The notes beneath the pieces are model-generated. The model saw nothing but the letters and a program-made list of their open reading frames with translations, ran no database searches and was not told where the DNA came from. The translations under genes and the position numbers were made by a program. Source: Actinokineospora enzanensis DSM 44649 (lineage in GTDB: Bacteria; Actinomycetota; Actinomycetes; Mycobacteriales; Pseudonocardiaceae). From it: 64,000 nucleotides of DNA. The DNA lies in contig NZ_KB894410.1 of assembly GCF_000374445.1 (NCBI RefSeq), positions 124,001-188,000 of the forward strand. The letters run 5' to 3'. Each line of letters begins with the position of its first letter. Position 1 is the first letter of the stretch. This document shows positions 16,600 to 25,191 of this stretch, one piece after another.

Positions 16600-16681
16600 C
16601 GCCACTGCAGACCCGAAGTCCACGTGGCGCGGCTACGGCATAAGCCGGTCAGGTGCTACAGACCCGAAGTCCACGCACCTG
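16600..16681 (-). ncRNA. Two tandem hairpins sharing an 18-nt loop, DUF3800-associated RNA
   Basis: Downstream of the DUF3800 stop, a 17-nt sequence repeats at 16608-16624 and 16659-16675 (51-nt period). Each copy forms the loop of a hairpin whose stems are unrelated but perfectly paired: 16650-16656 with 16675-16681 (7 bp), and 16600-16605 with 16624-16629 (6 bp). On the minus strand the loops read GUGGACUUCGGGUCUGYA and differ at one base. A constant loop on divergent yet complementary stems is evidence for selected RNA structure. Structured RNA motifs near DUF3800 genes have been described in comparative RNA searches (from memory); whether this is one of those classes is unchecked. Confidence 0.55.
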
Positions 16682-16712
16682 TTGCCGATGGTACCGGCAC
16701 GCTGGCGACCGG

Positions 16713-17483
16713 TCAATTGCCGGGCTGAGAGGCTACCTGGGCAACTTGTCGCCGGAGCCAATCGGAGTGCTCGTAGATGTTGACCCGGAAGCGATCTGCG
16801 CGGAACCCGGTACTGAAGTCGGCTTTTCCCAGCTTCGCCCGGAGAAAGTTCGACACCTCCGCCTTGCGCGACTTTTGGCTGGCTAATCCGGCGCTCGCCT
16901 TGAAGGAGAATGCCACCGCCCCGGTCAGGATGTCGACAAGTTGTAGCCCTTCGGTGGCGGCTGAGTCGACCTGGAGGACCGAGGCGACGGCGAGGCGGTC
17001 CAGGCGGGAGTTGCACTCGTTCTTGACAGTCGCGTCGAATGCCCGGTTGTTGGGCGCCGAGTAGTGGTCGGCGATCACGGTGATCAGCTCATGTGGGCGA
17101 ACACTGCCGATGAGCAGCTGTGTTGCCAGCTTCTCGTAGGCCCGGAAGGCGTCGCCGAACCGCATCACCGGATCCGCGACGTGTCGGTCGGCGACGAAGC
17201 ACGAGTAGTGCGTGCCACCGGACAGTAATAGCCGGATCAGGTCTTTGACGGCATCGGCGTTGCTGGAGGTCAGCGTTGCCCACTTGAACTCGTCGTGGTA
17301 CCGGTGTCGTTTGCGGAGCTCCTTTACCTGTTTGAACAGGTGGGTGTGGTTCGGGACGTGCAGTGCGCCGACGGCGAAGAACCGATCGCACGAGATCGCC
17401 CCGGCTTCGTCGAAGAAGGTGATCGACACGGGGTGGTCTTTGGGTAGTGTGCGTGGCTGGCCGTGGGCGGCCGGGAAGGTCAT
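16713..17483 (-). CDS. DUF3800 protein (predicted RNase H-like fold)
   Basis: A 256-residue protein. Acidic motifs spaced as in DUF3800 are FFDEAGA (Asp25, Glu26), HDEFKW (Glu65), VIADHYSAP (Asp139) and QLVDILTGAVAF (Asp184), which could form a metal-binding nuclease-like site. AAGGA lies 4 nt before ATG 17483. Base composition and codon choice are visibly less GC-biased than in the neighbours, suggesting recent acquisition. It is flanked by palindromic DNA upstream and the tandem-hairpin RNA downstream. DUF3800 genes are scattered in accessory and defence-type contexts. The function is unproven. Confidence 0.8.
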   Translation of the reverse strand: MTFPAAHGQPRTLPKDHPVSITFFDEAGAISCDRFFAVGALHVPNHTHLFKQVKELRKRHRYHDEFKWATLTSSNADAVKDLIRLLLSGGTHYSCFVADRHVADPVMRFGDAFRAYEKLATQLLIGSVRPHELITVIADHYSAPNNRAFDATVKNECNSRLDRLAVASVLQVDSAATEGLQLVDILTGAVAFSFKASAGLASQKSRKAEVSNFLRAKLGKADFSTGFRADRFRVNIYEHSDWLRRQVAQVASQPGN

Positions 17484-17599
17484 TTCGTCCTTGGTGGGTG
17501 GGGTTGTGGAGTCACCGGAGCGTACTCATCCGTTGATATTGCATCGTTTCAACTGTGTTGTTGGCCTCGGCTTCGCCTCGGCGGCGGGAATCGCCTTCA

Positions 17600-17668
17600 G
17601 CCGGTGCCTTCCCACCCGATCCCGCTCGGCCCGGGGGGCCAATCGGGATCGGGTGGGAAGACACCGGC
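17600..17668. repeat. 69-nt near-perfect inverted repeat
   Basis: Arms 17600-17624 and 17644-17668 pair at 24 of 25 positions (single C/A mismatch at 17607/17661). The 19-nt centre itself contains GGCCCGGGGGGCC. It lies between two minus-strand genes, 116 nt upstream of the DUF3800 start. It could be a cruciform, an element end or a terminator. Confidence 0.7.
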
Positions 17669-17692
17669 GCGATCCCGCGTGGTGGTCGGGTT

Positions 17693-17745
17693 GGGGGTGA
17701 GGGACAAGGTGGGTGGGTTTGGGGGTGAGGGACAAGGTGGGTGGG
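17693..17745. repeat. Direct repeat, two 25-nt copies with 28-nt period
   Basis: The units at 17693-17717 and 17721-17745 are identical and G-rich on the plus strand (GGGGGTGAGGGACAAGGTGG and following). They sit between the 69-nt palindrome and a terminator hairpin in a gene-free stretch of about 385 nt. Confidence 0.7.
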
Positions 17746-17755
17746 GGATAAGGGT

Positions 17756-17785
17756 GAGCCCCCGCGCTGGGGGGCGCGGGGGCTC
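17756..17785 (-). terminator. Terminator hairpin of the glutamate-cysteine ligase gene
   Basis: A perfect 12-bp stem (GAGCCCCCGCGC at 17756-17767 with 17774-17785) and a 6-nt loop, about 85 nt beyond the minus-strand stop at 17870. Confidence 0.65.
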
Positions 17786-17869
17786 GTGGTGGCGGCGGGA
17801 GGGCTTGTCGGAGCATCCCGCCGGGGGTGGTGCTACTTGCAATATACTGGCAATTAGGGGGTGGTGTGA

Positions 17870-19363
17870 TCAGACGGGCCAGGTGTGTACTGGGTCTCCG
17901 GCGTCGCTTAGTTCGATGTAGCGGCACAGCATTGAGTGCAGTGCCGCGTCGCGGTCCAGACCACGTGCTTCCAGGCGGGCGACTGTTTCGCGTTGCCAGA
18001 TCGAGCCGGTGCGGCGGGCCAGGCAGCGGCGTTCGATTACTCCGAGGTAGCGCTCGCGGGACTCGTCGGAGACGCCGCAGTCGCGTAGGCCTTCGTGGGC
18101 CATCGGGAGGAGGCGGCGGAGGACCAGTTCGTCCGGGGGGATCCAGCCGATGCCCGGCCAGTACAGCTGGGCGTCGAAGGCGTGTCGGGCGCCCGCGTGC
18201 AGGTTCTCCTCGGCGGCCTGGAACGACATCTGCGTCCACAGTGGTCGTTCCTCGGCGGTCAGCGCGCGTTGGGCACCGTAGAAAAAGGCCGCGTTCGCGA
18301 TGAGATCCACCACGGTCGGGCCCGCGGGCAGCACCCGGTTCTCCACCCGCAGGTGCGGGACGTCGTCGGTGATGTCGTAGACCGGGCGGTTCCAGCGCCA
18401 GATCGTCCCGTTGTGCAGCCGCAGTTCCGCCAGTCGGGGTGCCCGGCCGGACTCCAGGGCCTCGAACGGGTCCTCGTCGTCCACCTCGGGCAGCAGCCCG
18501 GGGAAGTAACGCACGTTCTCCTCGAACAGGTCGAAGATCGAGGTGATCCAGCGTTCGCCGAACCACACCCGCGGCCGCACGCCCTGGTTCTTCAGTTCCT
18601 GCGGGCGGGTGTCGGTGGCCTGCAGGAACAGTGGGATGCGGGTCTCGTGCCAGAGCGCCTTGCGGAGCAGGAACGGCGAGTTGGCCGCGATGGCCACCTG
18701 CACGCCCGCCAGGCATTGCGCGGCGTTCCAGTTGGCCGCGAACTTCTCCGGCGGCACCTGCAGGTGCAGCTGCGCGGACGTGCACGCCGACTCGGCCAGG
18801 ATGGAGTCCTGCAGGCAGCGCAACCGCTCGGCGCGTTGGCCGGGTAGTGGCGTGCCCTCCATGTGCAGCAGCATCTCCTCGCCGCGCACGGCGAAGATCT
18901 GGTCGTTGAGCCTGCGGTAGCGCGGGATCTGCGTTATCCAGCGGACGTCGAAGTGCTCGCGGCGCAGTGTCGGCAGGGTGCCGATCATGACCAGGCCCGC
19001 GCCCGCGTCCTGGGCCTTGAGCCCGGCGTGCGCCAGTGACAGCCGCAGCTCGGTCTCCAGCTCGGTGGACTCCGAGTCGCGCAGCGGTCTCGGCCGGACG
19101 TTCAGCTCGATGTTGTGCTGCCCCAGCTCGGTGGTGTAGCAGGGGTCGTCGATCTTCTCCAGCACCGTCCGGTTCAGCATCGCGGGCGAACCGGCCATGT
19201 CCACCAGGTTGAGTTCTATCTCCAGCCCCATTCTGGGGGGCTCGTCGGCGAAACCGCCCTCGACGAGCATCCGTTCCAGCGCGTCCAGGCAGCGCCGCAC
19301 TTTCTGGCGGTAGCGCTGGCGGTCTTCTCGGCTGAACGCGTCGATCTTCACGTCCTGACCCAT
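17870..19363 (-). CDS. Glutamate-cysteine ligase family (GCS2) carboxylate-amine ligase
   Basis: A 497-residue member of PF04107. The conserved MGLEIELNLVD segment carries the Glu residues of the active site, followed by LGQHNIELNVRPRPL and, further on, AQLHLQVPP, ANSPFLL and VWFGERW. GGGAGGG lies 4 nt before ATG 19363, making the start secure. Enzymes of this fold join glutamate to cysteine or another amine with ATP. The roughly 500-residue actinobacterial type is usually annotated glutamate-cysteine ligase, but its true amine is not established from sequence. It is divergent from the RNA methyltransferase. Confidence 0.82.
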   Translation of the reverse strand: MGQDVKIDAFSREDRQRYRQKVRRCLDALERMLVEGGFADEPPRMGLEIELNLVDMAGSPAMLNRTVLEKIDDPCYTTELGQHNIELNVRPRPLRDSESTELETELRLSLAHAGLKAQDAGAGLVMIGTLPTLRREHFDVRWITQIPRYRRLNDQIFAVRGEEMLLHMEGTPLPGQRAERLRCLQDSILAESACTSAQLHLQVPPEKFAANWNAAQCLAGVQVAIAANSPFLLRKALWHETRIPLFLQATDTRPQELKNQGVRPRVWFGERWITSIFDLFEENVRYFPGLLPEVDDEDPFEALESGRAPRLAELRLHNGTIWRWNRPVYDITDDVPHLRVENRVLPAGPTVVDLIANAAFFYGAQRALTAEERPLWTQMSFQAAEENLHAGARHAFDAQLYWPGIGWIPPDELVLRRLLPMAHEGLRDCGVSDESRERYLGVIERRCLARRTGSIWQRETVARLEARGLDRDAALHSMLCRYIELSDAGDPVHTWPV

Positions 19364-19555
19364 GGCGCCCTCCCGTTGGGCCCGATCGGCGTCGGAACAC
19401 GCGCGGGAGGCCAACGTTCGCACAGTGAACGGGGGTGGGCTAGCGGCCAAACTGGTGCTGTGCGTTATGGATACGTAACACAGAGCGAACACGCGGCGAT
19501 GACGCGTCGCCACACACACGGGGCTCTCACGCGCGGACGTGCGAGACTGCCCCCC

Positions 19556-20386
19556 GTGAAGCGGGTGATCGAGGTGAGCGACCCGGCGGACCCGCGGCTG
19601 GACGACTTCCGGGACCTGTCGACGGCGGACCGTAGGCCGGACCGGCCGGGCGGCCGCGGCCTGGTCATCGCCGAGGGCGTGGTGGTCGTGCAACGGCTGC
19701 TGGCCTCGCCGTACCCGGTGCGCGCGCTGCTCGGCGTGCGCCGTCGCATCGAGACCCTCGCACCCGACCTGGCAGACCTGGACGCCCCGATCTACGTGGC
19801 CTCCGCCGAGGTGATGGCCGAGGCAGTGGGATTCCACCTCAACCGCGGTGTACTCGCCGCCGCCGACCGTGCACCCGCGCCCGACCCGGCCTCTCTCATG
19901 GAGAACGCCCGCACAGTTGCGGTATTGGAAGGTGTGGGCGACCACGAGAACCTGGGCGCGTTGTTCCGCAACGCCGCCGCGCTCGGAGTGGACGCCGTGC
20001 TGCTCGGCCCCGGGTGCAGCGACCCGCTCTACCGGCGCAGCGTCCGGGTGTCCATGGGGCACGTGCTCGCGGTCCCGTTCGCGCCGCTGGAGCCGTGGCC
20101 GGACGGGCTGAAGTGGTTGCGCGACCATGGGTTCCGCGTGCTCGCGCTGACGCCGCGCGCGGACGCCGTCTCACTGGCTGACGCGGCGCGCGGCGGCGAA
20201 CGGGTGGCCGTGCTGCTCGGCTCCGAGGGACCCGGCCTCACCGAGGAGGCAATCGCCGCCGCGGACGCCGCGGTGCGGGTGCCGATGTCCCGTGGGGTCG
20301 ACTCCCTCAACGTGGCGACCGCCGGGGCGGTCGCCTTCTACGCGCTCGGCGAAAGGGGCAGCGGTGGAACTGCGCGCGAAGGATGA
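19556..20386 (+). CDS. SpoU/TrmH-family RNA 2'-O-methyltransferase
   Basis: A 276-residue SPOUT methyltransferase. The N-terminal about 95 residues are the substrate-binding domain. The knot domain shows GVGDHENLGALFRNAAALG (motif 1), VLLGSEGPGL (motif 2) and VPMSRGVDSLNVATAGAVAF (motif 3), all intact for AdoMet binding. GTG 19556 is placed 7 nt after GAGACT (19543-19548), a leaderless arrangement; ATG 19499 is an alternative. The target nucleotide is unknown (rRNA or tRNA). Rv0881 is the likely counterpart. Its end overlaps the DUF2537 gene by 23 nt. Confidence 0.87.
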   Translation: MKRVIEVSDPADPRLDDFRDLSTADRRPDRPGGRGLVIAEGVVVVQRLLASPYPVRALLGVRRRIETLAPDLADLDAPIYVASAEVMAEAVGFHLNRGVLAAADRAPAPDPASLMENARTVAVLEGVGDHENLGALFRNAAALGVDAVLLGPGCSDPLYRRSVRVSMGHVLAVPFAPLEPWPDGLKWLRDHGFRVLALTPRADAVSLADAARGGERVAVLLGSEGPGLTEEAIAAADAAVRVPMSRGVDSLNVATAGAVAFYALGERGSGGTAREG

Positions 20387-20966
20387 GCGGGCGGTCCTCG
20401 TCGGTGATGTCGACGACGGCGCCGGCACCACCGGACCCCGCGAGGTCGACCCGCACAGCCTCGCCCTCGGCGGCGAGCTGTCCACCGCCCTGCACGAATG
20501 GGCCAAGGTCGTCGGCGCGCTGCGCCGGGCCGATCCCGACGAGTCCGCCGCCCGGGTCGTCTCGCACCGCGGCCACCAGCTGGCCGAGCGGGTGGCGGGC
20601 GTGATGGGCGCGCCGATCAACTACGTTGACCCGCTTTCCGGAGAGGTGTCGGTCGTGCAACCACCCGTACCCGCGGCGCGCCCGGAGCCCGCCGCCGCGC
20701 CCGCCGAGCCGACGCCCTGGGGTGTCGGCCTGGTCGTGGCCGCGTTCGCCGCCGCCCTGGTGCTGTTCGCGGTGCTGACCCTGGCGGTCACCCTCTACGA
20801 CACCAACCCGCTGCTGGCCGTGCTGTCCAACCTGGTCATCAGCGGCGGCCTGCTGCCGTCGGTGTGGCTGGCCCGCAAGGTGCCGACCTGGCGCTGGGTC
20901 GCGGTCGGGGTGGCGGCCGGGATCGCGCTTGGCTGGCTGGCGCTGCCGTTCATCGTCTTCTCGTGA
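20364..20966 (+). CDS. DUF2537 membrane protein
   Basis: A 200-residue protein with a soluble N-terminal half (about 110 residues), a Pro/Ala linker and three predicted membrane helices (about 119-146, 151-169, 176-198). It matches DUF2537 (Rv0882-like). GAAAGGGG lies about 8 nt before GTG 20364, which is inside the end of the methyltransferase gene, so the two are translationally linked. The role is unknown. Confidence 0.8.
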   Translation: MELRAKDERAVLVGDVDDGAGTTGPREVDPHSLALGGELSTALHEWAKVVGALRRADPDESAARVVSHRGHQLAERVAGVMGAPINYVDPLSGEVSVVQPPVPAARPEPAAAPAEPTPWGVGLVVAAFAAALVLFAVLTLAVTLYDTNPLLAVLSNLVISGGLLPSVWLARKVPTWRWVAVGVAAGIALGWLALPFIVFS

Positions 20967-21050
20967 TCATCCCCGCGGCCCGGCCCGAAACTCGGATGAC
21001 CTGACGACGCCTTCTCGCTACCGTCGGTCGCTGACCTGAGGGGGGCGGGC

Positions 21051-22814
21051 ATGGAACGGACCGGCACGGTCGCGGCGCTGCGCAGGTTGGCGCCCTACCT
21101 GAGACCGGTGCGCGGGCGGCTGGCCGGGTCCGCGGTCGCGGTGCTCGGGTCGATGGTCTGCGGCCTGACGATCCCATTGGTCATCCAGCACATCCTGGAC
21201 GGACCGGTGGCGCACCGGCAGACGGCCGTGCTGCCCTGGCTGGTACTGGCCGTCGGCGCGCTTGGCGCGGGCGAGGCGGTGCTGTTCTACACCAGGCGCA
21301 AGCTCGTCGCCGGGCCGAGCACTCTGGTCGAGGCCCGCATGCGCGCCGACCTCTACGCGCACCTGCAACGGCTGCCGATCTCCTTCCACGACCGCTGGCC
21401 GTCCGGCCAGCTGCTTTCCCGCGCGGTCTCCGACCTGTCCACACTGCGCCGGTTCATCGCGTTCGCGGGCATCTTCCTGGTGGTCAACTCGCTGACCCTG
21501 GTGCTCGGCCTGGTCGTGCTGTTCGTGCTGTCACCGGTGCTCGGGCTGATCACACTGGTGTGCTCGGCGCCGCTGATCGTCATCTCCACCCGGTACGAGT
21601 CGACGTACTCGGTGCTCGCCCGCAAGTCCCAGGACCAGGTGGGCGACCTGGCCACCGTGGTCGAGGAGTCGGTGCTGGGCGTCCGCGTGCTCAAGGCGTT
21701 CGGCCGGGGCGCGCACCTGGCCGCCCGGTTCGCCCGGCAGGCGCGCGAGCTGCGCGGCACCGAGATCGCCAAGGCGCGGCTGCTGTCGGTGCTGTGGGGC
21801 GCGATCCTCCTGCTACCCGAGCTGGGTATCGCCGCGCAGCTGCTGTTCGGCACGATCGGCGTGGTCGACGGGACGATGACGGTCGGCACGCTGGTCGCGG
21901 GCATCACGGTGGCGAGCTACCTGCGCTGGCCGACCGACTCGATCGGTTGGTTGCTGGCGGAGACGAACCAGGCGGGCACGGCGTCGGTGCGGTACTGGGA
22001 GGTGCGCGACGCCGAGGTGACCATCTCCGACCCGGAGTCACCGCGCGCGTTGCCCGCCGACGGTGTCGGCGCGGTGCGGTTCGATGGCGTGCGGTTCACC
22101 CATCCCGGCGCCGAGCAGGCCGTGCTGATGGGCGTGGACCTGGAGTTGCGTCCGGGAGAGACGGTCGCGCTGGTCGGCCCGACCGGATCGGGCAAGTCGA
22201 CGCTGGCGGTGCTGGTGCCGCGGTTGGCCGATGTCACCGGCGGTCGGATCACCGTGGACGGTGTCGACGTGCGCGACCTGCGGCTGGCCGAGCTGCGGTC
22301 GGTGATCGGCATGGCGTTCGAGGAACCGGTGCTGTTCTCCGCCAGTGTGCGGGAGAACGTGGCGCTGGGCATGGCGGACGTCGGCGACGACGAGATCCGG
22401 CAGGCGTTGCGGATCGCGCAGGCCGAGGAGTTCGTGGACCGGCTGCCCTGGGGCTTGGACACGCGCATCGGCGAGGAAGGACTGTCGCTGTCGGGCGGCC
22501 AACGGCAGCGGCTGGCATTGGCGCGGGCGGTATTGGGCAGGCCCAAGGTATTGGTGCTCGACGACCCATTGTCCGCTTTGGACGTACATACCGAGGCCGA
22601 GGTGGAGCGCGCGCTGCGCAGCGTGCTGTCCGGGGTGACCGCGCTCGTGGTGGCGCACCGACCGAGCACGGTGAAGCTGGCCGACCGGGTGGCACTGCTG
22701 GACGAGGGGCGGATCGTGGCCGTGGGCACGCACTCGGAGCTGCTGCGCCACAGTGCGGACTATCGAGACCTTATGTCCACTATGGATGATGAACCGGCGG
22801 AGGTGGCATCGTGA
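21051..22814 (+). CDS. ABC exporter subunit with degenerate ATP site (heterodimer half 1)
   Basis: A 587-residue fused membrane/ATPase half-transporter: six membrane helices in residues about 20-300, then an ATPase with Walker A GPTGSGKST at 375-383, signature LSGGQ at 480-484 and Walker B VLVLDDP. The residue after the Walker B Asp is Asp505 instead of the catalytic Glu, the hallmark of the non-hydrolysing site in asymmetric heterodimeric exporters. GAGGGGGG lies 6 nt before ATG 21051, and TACCGT near 21018 could be the -10. It is followed with a GTGA overlap by the partner subunit. The substrate (lipid, peptide or drug) is unknown. Confidence 0.88.
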   Translation: MERTGTVAALRRLAPYLRPVRGRLAGSAVAVLGSMVCGLTIPLVIQHILDGPVAHRQTAVLPWLVLAVGALGAGEAVLFYTRRKLVAGPSTLVEARMRADLYAHLQRLPISFHDRWPSGQLLSRAVSDLSTLRRFIAFAGIFLVVNSLTLVLGLVVLFVLSPVLGLITLVCSAPLIVISTRYESTYSVLARKSQDQVGDLATVVEESVLGVRVLKAFGRGAHLAARFARQARELRGTEIAKARLLSVLWGAILLLPELGIAAQLLFGTIGVVDGTMTVGTLVAGITVASYLRWPTDSIGWLLAETNQAGTASVRYWEVRDAEVTISDPESPRALPADGVGAVRFDGVRFTHPGAEQAVLMGVDLELRPGETVALVGPTGSGKSTLAVLVPRLADVTGGRITVDGVDVRDLRLAELRSVIGMAFEEPVLFSASVRENVALGMADVGDDEIRQALRIAQAEEFVDRLPWGLDTRIGEEGLSLSGGQRQRLALARAVLGRPKVLVLDDPLSALDVHTEAEVERALRSVLSGVTALVVAHRPSTVKLADRVALLDEGRIVAVGTHSELLRHSADYRDLMSTMDDEPAEVAS

Positions 22815-24640
22815 GCGAGGACGCGTGGCGTGGTGTCGCCGCGGAGGACAACGAGGACATCGACCGCGCGGTCGGCGTCAAACTGAAGGCCCGGTCGCGG
22901 GCGCTGCTCGGCTCACTGCTGCGCCCGCACCTGGCCCGGGTGTCGGTCACCCTGCTGTTCGTGCTGCTGGAGAACGGCGCCCGGCTCACCGGTCCACTGC
23001 TGGTCGCGATCCTGATCGACACCGGCATCCCGGCGGCGGTGCACGGTGACTTCACCGTCGTCGCTTGGTGCGTAGTGGGATACGCGGCCTGCACGGTGGC
23101 GTCGGCGGTGCTGTGGGCGAGCTTCCTGCGGCTGTCGAACATCATCGGACAGGACCTGCTGCTCGACCTGCGGCAGCGGATCTTCCAGCACGCCCAGCGG
23201 CTCTCGGTGTCCTTCCACGAGACCTACACCTCGGGCAAGGTGATCTCCCGGCAGACCAACGACGTGGACGCCATCGGCGAGCTGCTGGAGCAGGGGATCG
23301 ACGACCTGCTGATCTCGACGCTGTCCATCGGCAGCATCGCGGTGATCCTCATCGTGCTCGACCCGTGGCTGGCGCTGATCGCGCTGACCACCGCGCTGCC
23401 GCTGATCCTGGTCGGCCGCTGGTTCCTGCGCCGCTCCAACGAGGCATACCGGGGCGTGAGCGGCCGCACCGCCACCGTCATCGTGCACTACGTCGAGACC
23501 ATGAACGGCATGCGTGCCGTGCAGGCGTTCCGCCGCGAGGGCCGCAACAAGTCCATCATGGACGGCCTGAACAGTCGCCTGCGCGGTGTGGCAAGGGAAT
23601 CGCTCAACGTCGTGGCGGTGTTCACCATGACGGTCCGGCTCATCGGCAACCTGTCGCTGGCGGTCGTCCTGGGCGTCGGCGCGTGGCGGGTCACCGGCGG
23701 CAGCCTGGAACTGGGCGTGCTGACCGCGTTCACGCTGTACGTGCGGCGCTTCTACGACCCGCTGGACGACATGGCGATGTTCGCCAACTCGTACTCGTCG
23801 GCGATCGCCTCGCTGGAGAAGATCTCCGGTTTCCTGGAGGAGGAGCCGGACGTCCCGGAACCCGCTTCGCCGCGGCCGCTCCCGGCCTACGAGGGCGGCG
23901 GGCTGGCGGTCGAGTTCGTCGACACCGAGTTCCGCTACCGCCCGGACACCCCGATCGTGCTGCCCACCTTCAGCCTGACCATCCCGGCGGGCCAGACGGT
24001 GGCGCTGGTCGGCCCGACCGGCGCGGGCAAGTCGACCATCGCCAAGCTGGTCGCCCGCTTCTACGACCCGACCGCGGGCACGGTCACCCTCGCGGGCGTG
24101 GACGTGCGCGAGGTGGCCGACCCCGATCTGCGTGCGGCCGTCGTCATGGTCACCCAGGAGAACTTCCTGTTCAGCGGCTCGGTCGCGGACAACATCGCGC
24201 TCGGCAAACCGTCGGCCACCCGCGCCGAGATCGAGGCAGCCGCGCGAGCGGTCGGCGCACACGAGTTCGTCACGGCCCTGCCCGAGGGCTACGACACCGA
24301 CGTCCGCAAGCGCGGCGGCCGACTGTCCGCTGGCCAACGCCAGGTCATCGCCTTCGCCCGCGCCTTCCTGGCCGACCCGGCCGTACTGGTGCTGGACGAG
24401 GCGACGTCCAGCCTGGACCTGCCGACCGAGCGGATCGTCCAGCGCGCGCTGGAGTCGGTGCTGGCCGACCGCACCGCGCTGATCATCGCCCACCGCCTGT
24501 CGACGGTGCTGATCGCCGACCGGGTGCTGGTGGTCGACGGCGGCCGGATCACGGAGGACGGCTCCCCGGAGGAGCTGATCGCCACCGATCACGGCCACTT
24601 CGCCACCCTGCATTCCGCCTGGCAGGAATCCCTGGTCTGA
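22811..24640 (+). CDS. ABC exporter subunit with canonical ATP site (heterodimer half 2)
   Basis: A 609-residue partner of the preceding gene, starting at GTG 22811 in a GTGA overlap. Six membrane helices are followed by an ATPase with Walker A GPTGAGKST at about 401, signature LSAGQ at about 505 and Walker B VLVLDEA with catalytic Glu530, then the H-loop IIAHRLST. Together with the LSGGQ of the partner this builds one hydrolysing site, as in TM287/288- or BmrCD-like heterodimers. There is no regulator in the operon. Confidence 0.88.
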   Translation: MSEDAWRGVAAEDNEDIDRAVGVKLKARSRALLGSLLRPHLARVSVTLLFVLLENGARLTGPLLVAILIDTGIPAAVHGDFTVVAWCVVGYAACTVASAVLWASFLRLSNIIGQDLLLDLRQRIFQHAQRLSVSFHETYTSGKVISRQTNDVDAIGELLEQGIDDLLISTLSIGSIAVILIVLDPWLALIALTTALPLILVGRWFLRRSNEAYRGVSGRTATVIVHYVETMNGMRAVQAFRREGRNKSIMDGLNSRLRGVARESLNVVAVFTMTVRLIGNLSLAVVLGVGAWRVTGGSLELGVLTAFTLYVRRFYDPLDDMAMFANSYSSAIASLEKISGFLEEEPDVPEPASPRPLPAYEGGGLAVEFVDTEFRYRPDTPIVLPTFSLTIPAGQTVALVGPTGAGKSTIAKLVARFYDPTAGTVTLAGVDVREVADPDLRAAVVMVTQENFLFSGSVADNIALGKPSATRAEIEAAARAVGAHEFVTALPEGYDTDVRKRGGRLSAGQRQVIAFARAFLADPAVLVLDEATSSLDLPTERIVQRALESVLADRTALIIAHRLSTVLIADRVLVVDGGRITEDGSPEELIATDHGHFATLHSAWQESLV

Positions 24641-24951
24641 TCATCCGCCGCGATTCAGGCGACTAATCGGTAAGCCACTCTCGCCTGGTTGGTGGCGCGA
24701 GTAGTAGTTGTCATCGGGTGGTATGCACAAGCCAGGAGAGTTGGTAGCTCATGGTGAGCATGAGCCGTACTCCATTGCGAAGAAACCATGCGAAAGCCCT
24801 GTTTGGCTTTCGACCCTGCCCCGCAGGCAGCCGGGTCGCGTCGTGTGGGCAGGTGGATTGCCCGTGGCTCTGTCCTTCCGGAACGGTAACGAACAAGATC
24901 GTTATCGTTTCCCGGGGCGACGCCCGGGCGGGTAGGCGGCATCATGGCCGC
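24641..24951 (+). other. Gene-free region with a series of stem-loops
   Basis: No convincing gene. Inverted repeats follow one another: 24747-24765 (7-bp arms), 24791-24812 (CGAAAGCC with GGCTTTCG), 24811-24838 (6-bp outer and 5-bp inner arms), and 24882-24909 (11-bp arms, one G-T pair). This could be a structured RNA or leader of the small gene at 24952, or a terminator cluster for the ABC operon. Confidence 0.4.
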
Positions 24952-25191
24952 ATGACTCGGCCCGAGGTGGTTCGGTTTCTGCGCACGGAACCGAGCATGG
25001 CGTTTCCCGACGGCAGGCTGCTCGCCGCGCACCGGGGCGAGATCCACGTCCTCGCTCCCGATGGCTGGGTGCACCTCGGCCGCGACAAGCCCGCCGCCGC
25101 GACCTGGCTGACCCGGGAAGCGGCGGAGGACTGGTGCGAACGAGAAGGCTGGGACCTGCACCTACTCGACCAGGTGCCTACCCGCGATTAG
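24952..25191 (+). CDS. Conserved-looking small hypothetical protein
   Basis: A 79-residue soluble protein beginning MTRPEVVRFLRTEPSMAFPD, rich in Trp (GWVHLG, TWLTREA, DWCEREGWDLHLLD). The composition looks like a real protein and reading is uninterrupted from the ATG. No family is recognised. The stop overlaps the SepH stop by 4 nt (TTAG shared, 25188-25191), tail to tail. Confidence 0.6.
   Translation: MTRPEVVRFLRTEPSMAFPDGRLLAAHRGEIHVLAPDGWVHLGRDKPAAATWLTREAAEDWCEREGWDLHLLDQVPTRD

Noticed and set aside
16600-16681. tRNA-like or CRISPR-like interpretation of the 51-nt-period repeat
   Set aside because: Only two copies, no acceptor/T-arm structure, no cas genes; the shared-loop hairpin explanation fits better.
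24708-24935. Short frames on both strands in the gap after the ABC exporter
   Set aside because: They run through the stem-loops, have no start signals and are rich in residues expected from chance frames.
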